A stretch of 64,000 nt of DNA. Source: Lyticum sinuosum. Its GTDB lineage: Bacteria > Pseudomonadota > Alphaproteobacteria > Rickettsiales > Midichloriaceae. The DNA lies in NCBI RefSeq assembly GCF_034471385.1, contig NZ_JARGYU010000001.1:1-64000 (forward strand), written 5' to 3'. Below, piece by piece: positions 56,100 to 64,000 of the stretch (position 1 is the stretch's first letter; every line of letters starts with the position of its first letter). The notes under the pieces are model-generated. The model was given only the letters and a program-made list of their open reading frames with translations. It had not been told where the DNA came from and did not search any database. The translations under genes and the position numbers were made by a program.

Positions 56100-56451
56100 T
56101 TAATAATCTATCTAATAAAACTATTTTGTTAAAAATCTTTAAAACAATTATCTTTTATTCATACATTATTAGCCTATAACTTACAATATTGTTTGCAATA
56201 ATTATTATTTTTATATAATGATTATTAATTGATATGATAAATATTTTTAAATAGTTAATAACTTAAGTTATGATATAACTACAAAATATAAACTATAAAA
56301 AATTCGATATAATTTTTAAATGTTAAAAATATTAATTTATATTAATAAAAGTATAATTTCATATTTTTTATTGTTTACTCTCTCTATTTTGTTATTTACT
56401 TTATATAAATCATTATATTAATCATACATTTTATCATTTTTTTATTACTTT
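56100..56451. other. Divergent spacer between miaB and skp
   Basis: About 350 AT-rich bases. The only notable item is a 33-codon frame at 56320-56421 on the plus strand. Promoters for miaB and skp must lie here, but no clear boxes can be told from the AT-rich background. Confidence 0.4.
56320..56421 (+). CDS. Possible 33-residue hydrophobic peptide
   Basis: An ATG-started frame of 33 codons encodes a peptide with a basic N-terminus (MLKILIYINKS) and one hydrophobic segment (about 12-28), ending in a basic tail. It lies about 30 bases upstream of skp in the same direction. In DNA this AT-rich, such hydrophobic frames arise by chance, and no ribosome binding site is seen, so this is only a candidate. 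Confidence 0.2.
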   Translation: MLKILIYINKSIISYFLLFTLSILLFTLYKSLY

Positions 56452-57093
56452 ATGAAAATCTTTAAATTATACGCTAAAAATATAATACCTATTCTATTTA
56501 CATCATTTTTTATATTTAATACCATTAGTTATGCTGAAGAAATTAAAATAGCTATTTTAGATAATGGTCAAGTTTTTGAAAAATCTGAAGCTTTTAATGA
56601 AATAAATTCAAAAATAAAGCAAAAATCAGATTCTTTTGGTGATAAGTTAAGAAAAAGCGAAGCTAATCTAAGAAAAAATTTATCAGAGATAGAAAAACAA
56701 AAATCAGTCTTATCAGAAGATGCTTTGAAGAAAAAAAATGATGATTTGAATAAAGGATTTATTGATCTCCAACAAAAAGCAGTTTCTGGACGCGAAGCTT
56801 TACAAAAGAGTTATGAGAAAGTCATGAAATCTTTCATAGAGCATTTAAATAAAATTATAAGTAAAATAGCGGAAGATACTGGATATTCATTAGTTTTAGA
56901 TAGAAATGCATCACAATACTTTGATAAAAAATTAGATATCACAGATAAAGTTATTGAAAATCTTAATAAAGATAAATTTATTGTTGAAATAGATTTTTCC
57001 GAAATTGATAATATAGAAATAAAAGATTACATTAAAACGGTTACAAAAGATACAACTAAAGAGGAACAAAAACCTACAGGTAGTAAAAAATAA
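56452..57093 (+). CDS. skp: Periplasmic chaperone Skp/OmpH
   Basis: Skp holds unfolded outer-membrane proteins in the periplasm for the Bam complex. The 213-residue product has a signal peptide with likely cleavage after ISYA at residue 28, the core start EEIKIAILDNGQVFEKSEAF, a long coiled-coil 'tentacle' region (about 55-140), and the closing strand GYSLVLDRNASQYFD, typical of the OmpH family. It is 213 residues against about 160 in E. coli, owing to an extra C-terminal tail. It is a single gene here, not next to bamA or lpxD. Confidence 0.9.
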   Translation: MKIFKLYAKNIIPILFTSFFIFNTISYAEEIKIAILDNGQVFEKSEAFNEINSKIKQKSDSFGDKLRKSEANLRKNLSEIEKQKSVLSEDALKKKNDDLNKGFIDLQQKAVSGREALQKSYEKVMKSFIEHLNKIISKIAEDTGYSLVLDRNASQYFDKKLDITDKVIENLNKDKFIVEIDFSEIDNIEIKDYIKTVTKDTTKEEQKPTGSKK

Positions 57094-57177
57094 AAATTAA
57101 TATATAAATATAATATATATAATACCAATTTTTAAACTAATTTAGATTAAAAATAATTAAAAAAACAAATTTATTTG

Positions 57178-57206
57178 TTGCATAAAATATATAATTTTGT
57201 TACAAT
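57178..57206 (+). promoter_or_regulatory. Promoter of the SRP RNA gene
   Basis: TTGCAT at 57178-57183 and TACAAT at 57201-57206 are spaced by exactly 17 bases and place the start of transcription at about 57212-57214, just where the RNA's terminal stem begins. Confidence 0.65.
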
Positions 57207-57211
57207 TAATG

Positions 57212-57307
57212 CAACCCAAGTAGAGGTAGTTATACGATGTGAACCTGGTCAGGGTCGAAAGACAGCAGCCATAGCAGAGTAATCTAGGTTTTACTTGGGC
57301 TTTTTAT
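57212..57307 (+). ncRNA. ffs: Signal recognition particle 4.5S RNA
   Basis: A short RNA of about 95 bases whose ends pair (CCCAAGTA near 57215 with TACTTGGG near 57292) and whose centre carries the SRP domain IV signature. The signature is GAACCTGGTCAGG, then a GTC/GAC stem closed by a GAAA loop, then ACAGCAGCC. The GAAA loop replaces the GGAA loop of E. coli; both are of the GNRA type. The closing stem is followed by a T-rich stretch (TTTTTATTTT), a likely terminator. It is the small bacterial form without an Alu domain, and partners Ffh encoded at 180-1736. Confidence 0.93.
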
Positions 57308-57550
57308 TTTAAGTTTTCTTTTTAAAAATATATTAACTTGATACTATAATTTATTTTATTTCGAAAATAAATTTTTAATTGTTTTTTACATTTTTGCTTT
57401 TTTATTGCAATCTTCTTTGATTATTATTATCTAAATTTATTTAAAATAAAAAGAAAACAAAAAAATACTTATTATAGTTAATTTATAATATTTTTTTTAT
57501 TAATAATTTATTTGTAATAAATTATTTTATTTAGGTTAAATTTCAGTATT

Positions 57551-58345
57551 TTAAACTCCACCGCCAGCCATCTTAACAGTTATCCCAATGATTTCTGATA
57601 ATACTTTAAATGCCTGAGCATTAAATTCATACCATTGACGCCCATTAACAAGTTTTATAACTTGATTAATAGAGTTTATATTTGATCCTTCTGTGGAACC
57701 TTGTAAAATATAACCAAAACTATCTTCATCAGGATTTCCATCTATTGGAACTGCAGCATCAGTCTCTATATAAAGATTATCACCTCTTGCATATAATCCA
57801 TTATTATTTATAAAACGAGTAAGTTGCAGTTTACCAAGTTGCTGTGGAGCAACTTCATTTGATATTTCCGCAAGAACAGTGCCATCTCTTTTTATAATAA
57901 TTTTTTTATAATTCTGAGGTATAACTATTCCAGGCTGTACAATATACCCAGAGTTTGTAACAAGTTGACTTGTAACAGGATCTATTTGTAAATTTCCATC
58001 TCTTGTATAAGCAATACTACCATCAGGTAATGTAACTTGTAGAAAGCCATCCCCTATTACTGCTATATTAAGATCTGATCCAGTGTAAACTGTTTCTCCT
58101 TGACGAAAATCTCTTACTACTGCAGATGTTCTTACTCCTGTCCCAATTTGTATCCCTATTGGTTGTAATCCATCACTATTACTAGATAAAGGACCACCTA
58201 CTCTCTGATCATTCATATATATTAGATCAGAAAATATTGGACTTGCCTCTTTAAAACCAGGACTTTGTTGATTTGCAATATTATGGGATACCACGTTAAC
58301 TTGAGTCATTGCGGCATTCATTCCAGAAGATGCTGATGAATACAT
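57551..58345 (-). CDS. flgG: Flagellar distal rod protein FlgG
   Basis: FlgG builds the distal rod. The 264-residue product has the family length and motifs: SGMNAAMTQVNVVSHNIANQ at the N-terminus, GIQIGTGVRTSAVVRDFRQG, SDLNIAVIGDGFLQVTLPDG, AYTRDGNLQIDPVTSQLVT, a GLYARGDNLYIETDAA segment and QGSTEGSNINSINQVIKLV near the end. These favour FlgG over FlgF. No signal peptide is present, unlike FlgB and FlgC in this window. It lies 197 bases downstream of flgE on the same strand. Confidence 0.92.
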   Translation of the reverse strand: MYSSASSGMNAAMTQVNVVSHNIANQQSPGFKEASPIFSDLIYMNDQRVGGPLSSNSDGLQPIGIQIGTGVRTSAVVRDFRQGETVYTGSDLNIAVIGDGFLQVTLPDGSIAYTRDGNLQIDPVTSQLVTNSGYIVQPGIVIPQNYKKIIIKRDGTVLAEISNEVAPQQLGKLQLTRFINNNGLYARGDNLYIETDAAVPIDGNPDEDSFGYILQGSTEGSNINSINQVIKLVNGRQWYEFNAQAFKVLSEIIGITVKMAGGGV

Positions 58346-58542
58346 ATTTTATTTGATTATTTATTCTAATTAAAAGTAAAGTATAAGTAGTCTATAAAGT
58401 AATTAAAATAATATTTGATTTAATTATCAAAATCAATATTAATTTCAAATTTATATAAAGTAAGAAATACAATAACTTTTAAATTATTATTTTTTATTAT
58501 TTTTTATTAATAATTTTATTTTATTTTAAAATTTTTATAAAT

Positions 58543-60849
58543 TTATGCATTTGATAAAGCAATTATAACATCCATGAGACCAATTTGAGTCTTTGCCACA
58601 ACTCCTATTCCTTGATGATATTGCGATGTAATTGCAATGTTTGTTAAATTATCAGATAAATTAACATTAGATCCTTCAATTCTTTGAGATAATATCTTGC
58701 CAGCACCTCCTTTCTCGCTCTCAATCATTGTTACTTTTCCAGATTCTACAGTTTCAGAAAATAAACCATTATCTAAAACACCCATTTTATTAACATTATT
58801 ACAGATAGCTAATGGAACTTTATAAAGATTTAATTTTTCTCCATTATCATATATTCCTATTACTACTCCATCATCAATATTAATATCATTGAGTGTTGCA
58901 CTTTTATATCCATTATTTTCCATGGCGCAACGCATGGTAGAACTTATACAATCAATGTTATTTTTTTCATAAAAAAATCTTATTGAGCTTTCTTCCGGAG
59001 ATGCGCCATTTAAACCTCTCCACTTAATTTTTAACTCATCATTTAAAGAAGGCAAAACATTATCCCTACTACGTTGCATTCCTAATGATACTGAAGCAGT
59101 CCCACTTGTTTCAATTATAATACTCGAACTCTCAGGTGTTATTTTAAGCAAATATGAGTTATTATCTAAAGAATTTTGAACAATAGTTGATTTTAGATTG
59201 CTAAAATCAGCATTAATTTTATTAGATAATTCAGAAATATTAGTAAAATCAGTTCCTTGAACATAGTTTTTAGTAATATTACCAGCAGTAATATTAAAAT
59301 TATCACCAGAACTTCCTATTTCTTCAAATGGTGTTGATATTTTTAGTGGATTACTATAACTAGAAATTGGAAAAGCTGAAATAGATACCAAATCTCCATC
59401 AGGACTAAAAGATAATTTTGATGCCTGGACTATTCCACTATAATTAGTACTATCATCTATATCTTGTGCATTACCATATACCTCCATTGCCCAATCGTAT
59501 CCACTCAATCTAATAAATCCTGCATACATTATATGTTTTATACCTAAAGAGTCATAAATGACAAAATCAGATAATAAATCTGGTACCACATTAGGATTAT
59601 TAGAAATGGCAGAAGATGGAACATAACAATCATAATTACTATCGATAGGTAAACATTCAACATTAGATGAAGATACTATACCTAAATCATATAATAAATT
59701 ACCATTTACACTATTATCACACAAAGTTAATGAACAATTCTTCAAAGCAGAAACTACTACTTGTGATTTACTTGATGGATTATAGTTAACATCCAAACCA
59801 TTTGCTTTCATTAATGATGCAAGCTCTTTAACTGAAGCAAAACGATAGTAATTTTGATTACTATAATTAGCATAATCAATAGTAGATTCTGGGGATAATC
59901 CTATAATTGATAATAAATTTTCATTTCCTACAAATTTCATGCTATTATTTGCATTATTAGGTGCTACTAATAAAGTTTTATTATTATTAGAGGTTATAAT
60001 ATCACTCCTCAATCCCAAAGATTTAAATTTATTTTGTAATTTAGTTAAAACTTGTTGATCATTATCCCCAGAACTAATTATTTCTGATGCAGTGATTTTT
60101 CCCAAGGATAATCCTTCAACTATAATATCAAATGATCCTGTTGGAGATGCTGTTGAAATACTAGAAGATGATCCATCTTTTGTTGTTTTACTTATTCCAC
60201 CAAATAAAAATTTTAATGTTTCAGTTTTTGATATCCCATCTACTTCTTTTAAAGTATCTATATAAAATGAATTATGACTAAATGAATCTAAATTTAGTAG
60301 CTCAGATGAATCGGTATTATTTACATTTATTGTGAATGTTCCTCCAACACTTTCAGCTATACTATTATTTGATAGTTTAAAATTTGTTAATATACTATCA
60401 GTTGGTTTAGATTTTATATCATTATCAACCTTAATATCAGATAAAGTTCTTGTATATTTTTGAGTATCCTCATCATACTTCCATCCTTGAAGAAAATATC
60501 CTCCACTTTGAAGCTCCATTATTGAGTTTTTATTTAGTGGAAAATTTCCAGTAGGTGTATAAAATAATTCTCCAGATATATTTTTAACAGCAAACATTCC
60601 AGAACTATCTGTAACGGCTAATGCTGTTTGAGAATTATGTATTTCTATTGTACCAGAGTCAGATATACGAGCATTGGGTTGCTCATACACACCACCATAT
60701 AAAGCTTCAGTACTAATTAAATATTTTTCTTTAAAACCTTTTGTATCTATATTTGATATATTTTGTGCACAAATACTTATTTTATCCTCCATATATTTCA
60801 TACCAAGAAGTGATGCTGCCATACCAGAAGGTATATCATATGTTGACAT
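58543..60849 (-). CDS. flgE: Flagellar hook protein FlgE, enlarged
   Basis: FlgE forms the flagellar hook. The N-terminal rod/hook motif SICAQNISNIDTKGFKEKY at about 25-43 and the C-terminal NVNLSDNLTNIAITSQYHQG with a closing helix frame a very large middle region, giving 768 residues against about 400 in E. coli. The order ftsK, flgE, flgG on the minus strand suggests possible co-transcription of the two flagellar genes. A FlgF-like or FlgK-like assignment is less likely because of the hook-type FlgE middle (GWKYDEDTQKYTRTLSDIKV). No signal peptide is seen. Confidence 0.86.
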   Translation of the reverse strand: MSTYDIPSGMAASLLGMKYMEDKISICAQNISNIDTKGFKEKYLISTEALYGGVYEQPNARISDSGTIEIHNSQTALAVTDSSGMFAVKNISGELFYTPTGNFPLNKNSIMELQSGGYFLQGWKYDEDTQKYTRTLSDIKVDNDIKSKPTDSILTNFKLSNNSIAESVGGTFTINVNNTDSSELLNLDSFSHNSFYIDTLKEVDGISKTETLKFLFGGISKTTKDGSSSSISTASPTGSFDIIVEGLSLGKITASEIISSGDNDQQVLTKLQNKFKSLGLRSDIITSNNNKTLLVAPNNANNSMKFVGNENLLSIIGLSPESTIDYANYSNQNYYRFASVKELASLMKANGLDVNYNPSSKSQVVVSALKNCSLTLCDNSVNGNLLYDLGIVSSSNVECLPIDSNYDCYVPSSAISNNPNVVPDLLSDFVIYDSLGIKHIMYAGFIRLSGYDWAMEVYGNAQDIDDSTNYSGIVQASKLSFSPDGDLVSISAFPISSYSNPLKISTPFEEIGSSGDNFNITAGNITKNYVQGTDFTNISELSNKINADFSNLKSTIVQNSLDNNSYLLKITPESSSIIIETSGTASVSLGMQRSRDNVLPSLNDELKIKWRGLNGASPEESSIRFFYEKNNIDCISSTMRCAMENNGYKSATLNDINIDDGVVIGIYDNGEKLNLYKVPLAICNNVNKMGVLDNGLFSETVESGKVTMIESEKGGAGKILSQRIEGSNVNLSDNLTNIAITSQYHQGIGVVAKTQIGLMDVIIALSNA

Positions 60850-61022
60850 ATTTATTTTTAATTATTTTACTATTAAAATTATTTCAATATTAAGTATAGT
60901 TTTAATTAAACTTAATGTTATCAAATCAAAAAAATTAAAACATAAATTATTGATCTTGTATATCTCTTATATTATTATTTAGAGATAAAAATTTACAAAA
61001 TGTATTATACCATATTAAATTA

Positions 61023-63275
61023 CTAATTCTCATTAGTATTATTGATATAATTTGTCGATTTATCATTTAGATCCACATATACAGGGAATCCCTGTGTTTT
61101 TAAAAAATTTACAATTCTTTCTATATCATCATCATTTACAAATGGAGCATGTAATCTTTCTATTTGTCCACCAGGCATCATATATAACATATCCCCCATC
61201 CCTAATAATTGTTCTGCTCCTATATCTCCAATTATAGTTCTGCTATCTATTTTTGAGCTCACTTGAAAACTAATTCTTGTTGGAAAATTTGCTTTTATTA
61301 CTCCAGTGATAACATCAACAGAAGGACGTTGTGTTGCCATTATAATATGAATACCAGCAGCTCTTGCCATTTGGGCAAGTCTTTGAAGATAAGTCTCTAT
61401 TTCCTTTCCTGCTATAATCATTAAATCTGCCATTTCATCTATAATTATTACTATATATGGAAGTGGTATCACTTCAATATCTATAGATGAGAATTGTGGT
61501 TGTTTGGTTTGTTGATCAAATCCTGTTTGTATAATTTTAGTAATTTTTTTATCATTTGTTTTACTCATGATATCATTATATCCTACTATATTACGTACTC
61601 CTAAAATCGACATAATTCTATACCGTGATTCCATTTCTTTGATTGCCCAACTTAATATATCAATTGCTTTTTTAGGATCTGTTACTACTGGTGTTGCAAG
61701 ATGCGGAATTCCATCATAAACAGATAATTCTAGCATTTTTGGATCAATTAGTATTAATCTGCAATCTTTAGGAGAATATTTATATAATAATGATATAATC
61801 ATAGTATTTATAGCTACTGATTTTCCAGATCCTGTTGTTCCAGCAACTAATAAATGTGGCATTTTAGCTAAATCAGCTAATATCGGTTCACCACTAATAG
61901 ATTTTCCAAGGATTAAAGGAAGTTTAAATTGTGTATTTTGATATGAATCATGATCTATCATTTCTCTTAGATGTATAAATTGCCTTTGTTCATTTGGTAG
62001 TTCAATACCTATAGCATTTTTCCCTGAAATTATTGCTACTCTGGCAGATTTAGAATGCATAGATCGAGCAATATCATCAGCTAAAGAAATAATACGTGAA
62101 GATTTTATCCCTGGAGCTGGTATAAATTCACATAATTTTATTACTGGACCAGTGTGAATATCTTTTATTAATCCTTTTATACCGAAATCTTTAAGAACCT
62201 GAGAAAGATTTTCAGAAATTTTAGAAATATCTTCTTTTATTATTTCTTTTGTGTTTATATTCTCTGATATTACTAATAAAGATACTGGTAGTGGTATATA
62301 ATTTATTTCATCATTTTTTTTAGCAAAAAAATTATTATCTTGATTATAATTCTCATTTTTATCAGAAAATCGCTGAAATTCTTTATAATTTAAATTATAT
62401 TTATTATTATCATTACTATCATTATTATAATGGTTTATTTCTTCTTTATATAATTTATCAGAAATATTAATATTATTAATAGTTTTAAAGCATAATTTAT
62501 TTTCACTATTAGAATTTTGATCTAAGTCTTTATTAGTATACTCTTTTTCAAGATCTTTTTTTTCTTGTGAGAAAAAAGAAGGAAATACATATTTTTTATT
62601 AATTTTTGTATCTTCAATATCATTATCTAAGATAATATTATTATTTTTATATAAATTTCTAATTTTTTTAAGAAAAAAAATTAAATCATAATTAATAGAA
62701 GAAAAAAAACATATTAAACCAAATATATAAACACACATCTTGATAATAAATTTACTAAAAATGTGTATATTACAATTTTCTAATAAATATTTAAATATAG
62801 TGTTAAGATAATATCCTATAAAACCTCCAGCACCTATTACATATTGATTATTGTCGTATACTTCTATATCTGTTATGTCTTTAAGAATCATATCAGATAA
62901 ATATAAACAAAGTATTAACAAAAATACTGTAAAAAAAAATATTTTTATGACAACAATTAATTTATTTTCATTTTTAGGGGATATATAGAGAATTATTGTT
63001 AAAAAATATATACTTATTGCTAATGAAGGAATAAAACCAAAACTAGTTAAAAAAAAAGCAGATAAATTTGCACCAGCCTTGCCAATAATGTTGTGATATT
63101 TATCAGATTCATAAGTATTTAGAAAACTTGGATCAAGTCCGTTGTAAGATAGAAATGAAATAATAAAAATAGCAAAAAAAACTAATATAAAAATTATTTT
63201 TATAGTAGAAAATATATTAAAATAATAATTTTTATTTCTATAATTTTGTTTTAAATTTATTTTTATTTTTTGCAT
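61023..63275 (-). CDS. ftsK: DNA translocase FtsK without the gamma domain
   Basis: FtsK anchors at the division septum and pumps chromosomal DNA. The 750-residue product has about four N-terminal membrane segments (about 24-45, 60-85, 95-125 and 165-195), an Asn/Lys/Asp-rich linker (about 200-330), an alpha domain, and the motor with Walker A AGTTGSGKSVA at about 476-486, LILIDPKMLELSVYDGIPHL, Walker B-type IVIIIDEMADLM and AATGIHI-type motifs ending in PFVNDDDIERIVNFLKTQG. The chain ends about 20 residues later, so the winged-helix gamma domain that reads KOPS and activates XerD in E. coli is missing. The intergenic DNA downstream does not encode it in another frame. Confidence 0.94.
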   Translation of the reverse strand: MQKIKINLKQNYRNKNYYFNIFSTIKIIFILVFFAIFIISFLSYNGLDPSFLNTYESDKYHNIIGKAGANLSAFFLTSFGFIPSLAISIYFLTIILYISPKNENKLIVVIKIFFFTVFLLILCLYLSDMILKDITDIEVYDNNQYVIGAGGFIGYYLNTIFKYLLENCNIHIFSKFIIKMCVYIFGLICFFSSINYDLIFFLKKIRNLYKNNNIILDNDIEDTKINKKYVFPSFFSQEKKDLEKEYTNKDLDQNSNSENKLCFKTINNINISDKLYKEEINHYNNDSNDNNKYNLNYKEFQRFSDKNENYNQDNNFFAKKNDEINYIPLPVSLLVISENINTKEIIKEDISKISENLSQVLKDFGIKGLIKDIHTGPVIKLCEFIPAPGIKSSRIISLADDIARSMHSKSARVAIISGKNAIGIELPNEQRQFIHLREMIDHDSYQNTQFKLPLILGKSISGEPILADLAKMPHLLVAGTTGSGKSVAINTMIISLLYKYSPKDCRLILIDPKMLELSVYDGIPHLATPVVTDPKKAIDILSWAIKEMESRYRIMSILGVRNIVGYNDIMSKTNDKKITKIIQTGFDQQTKQPQFSSIDIEVIPLPYIVIIIDEMADLMIIAGKEIETYLQRLAQMARAAGIHIIMATQRPSVDVITGVIKANFPTRISFQVSSKIDSRTIIGDIGAEQLLGMGDMLYMMPGGQIERLHAPFVNDDDIERIVNFLKTQGFPVYVDLNDKSTNYINNTNEN

Positions 63276-63346
63276 CTATTCTCCCAATATACTATTTATT
63301 ACAGAATTTAAATTATATAGTTCAGAATTTATTTCAAAATTATAAA

Positions 63347-64000
63347 TTATTTTAAATAATTATAGTTATCTATATCTTTTTCAAGACTAATATCAATATT
63401 AAATGCCCTCATGTAATATGATTTAGAAATAGATAAAATATCATAAAAATCATCTTTTTTTATATTTTCTTTTTTAATAATATTTATAGTTTTTTTGGGT
63501 AAAAATTTATTCATATCGATAGTTTCATTAAATTTAAATGTTTTACAACTAAAGTTATTTATTTTTATATTAAAAAATAATTTAATTTTATTTATCAATA
63601 AAGAAATAATTTTATTATTTTTGAATTTACATTCATTTTCTATATTATTTTGATAATTATTAATATTATCTAAATTTTTATCATTTTCCTCTTCATAAAT
63701 TTTTTTATTTTCGACTAATTTTGCTATTAAAGCATAAATCTGACCAAGATTGTAATAAATAATTGCTGCATTACGATGATAATTTGCATGACGTTTTTTT
63801 AAGTCAACAGTAGCTTCAGTTAAAATATCATATTGCATACTATTATGGTTTGGGTAACGATCTAAAATATCCCAATAGCTGTTTTTTTTTAAAGAAAAAT
63901 CATTTATATCACATTCACAGAATTTCAAATATTCAGAAAATTTCTCGAATGGTCTTTGTGATAAGTCTTCATTTACATTATTAATATCTAAACATATTTG
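63347..64000 (-). CDS. Partial CDS, unknown protein, start beyond the right edge
   Basis: The frame ends at 63347 and stays open to the last base of the window. The frame can be entered at TTG 63928, but the codons upstream also read as protein (for example NEDLSQRPFEKFSEYLKF), so the true start is outside. The visible part has a conserved-looking stretch YPNHNSMQYDILTEATVDLK followed by a helical, Asn/Lys-rich C-terminus. I recognise no family. It is transcribed in the same direction as ftsK, whose start is 71 bases further on. Confidence 0.6.
   Translation of the reverse strand, partial: QICLDINNVNEDLSQRPFEKFSEYLKFCECDINDFSLKKNSYWDILDRYPNHNSMQYDILTEATVDLKKRHANYHRNAAIIYYNLGQIYALIAKLVENKKIYEEENDKNLDNINNYQNNIENECKFKNNKIISLLINKIKLFFNIKINNFSCKTFKFNETIDMNKFLPKKTINIIKKENIKKDDFYDILSISKSYYMRAFNIDISLEKDIDNYNYLK

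Noticed and set aside
57551..58345. FlgF as an alternative name for the rod protein gene
   Set aside because: Length (264 residues), the IGTGVR and TRDGNLQID motifs and the EGSNINSINQVIKLV ending match FlgG better.
1..64000. CRISPR array
   Set aside because: No regularly spaced direct repeats were seen; repeats present are duplications, attachment sites or low-complexity AT runs.
1..64000. Alternative genetic code (TGA as tryptophan)
   Set aside because: Conserved genes use TGG for Trp and do not run through in-frame TGA codons; the standard bacterial code fits.

Overview
The window is a very AT-rich chromosome segment from a host-associated alphaproteobacterium of the order Rickettsiales. 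Two things support this. It has a Rickettsiales-type (rvh) type IV secretion locus, virB3-virB4 followed by several very large VirB6 proteins, with virB11-virD4 as a separate pair. Its housekeeping genes also carry long, low-complexity Asn/Lys/Ile-rich insertions. Flagellar genes are scattered through the window (flagellin-like protein, flgH, flgB, flgC, flgE, flgG and a FlgJ/CheL-like protein). That points to a flagellated lineage such as Midichloriaceae or a flagellated Rickettsiaceae; the family is an inference.

Layout. 0.2-6.3 kb holds ffh, ybaB and dnaX (minus strand), dprA (plus), a tRNA-Thr and dksA (minus). 6.8-16.9 kb holds a giant flagellin-like gene, then two large coiled-coil paralogues in tandem separated by a duplicated scrap of the flagellin gene, then a SemiSWEET gene; the DNA records how this duplication arose. 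17-19.8 kb is a large unknown membrane-anchored protein. 20.1-30.9 kb is virB3-virB4-virB6-virB6-virB6. 31.07-36.9 kb is a tRNA-Ser(GCU) gene followed by a genomic island of visibly higher GC. The island is bounded by a 33-bp direct repeat and carries a MarR-GNAT regulator/acetyltransferase, an AlaX-MFS chimera, a stand-alone NRPS adenylation-carrier protein, a GNAT acetyltransferase, a truncated condensation domain and the tail of an Sfp-type phosphopantetheinyl transferase. 37-45 kb holds an isolated rpsH, a GHSRG-type hydrolase candidate, flgH, trxB, a degenerate BioC-like methyltransferase, a RimJ-like acetyltransferase, flgB, flgC and an unknown membrane protein. 45.1-49.6 kb holds a DUF2793-like protein, virD4, virB11 and a small membrane protein on the minus strand. 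49.9-57.1 kb holds fabD-fabG (plus), a FlgJ/CheL-like gene, a secreted ankyrin protein, a small coiled-coil protein and miaB (minus), and skp (plus). 57.2-64 kb holds the SRP 4.5S RNA gene, flgG, flgE, an ftsK without its gamma domain, and a partial gene running off the right edge.

How the parts fit. The VirB/VirD4 genes would form the inner-membrane and ATPase parts of a secretion machine whose outer parts (VirB8-10) are not in this window. The ankyrin protein, the GHSRG hydrolase and the paired coiled-coil proteins are possible host-interaction proteins, but nothing in the sequence proves export. ffh and the SRP RNA gene lie at opposite ends of the window and act together.

The two strongest novelties are (1) the tRNA-Ser island, a decaying NRPS-like natural-product cluster with an intact-looking divergent MarR operator, and (2) the duplicated coiled-coil locus, where the flanking DNA is almost identical but the coding bodies have diverged strongly. 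FlgB and FlgC also each begin with what looks like a Sec signal peptide, which is not expected for rod proteins exported by the flagellar type III apparatus.
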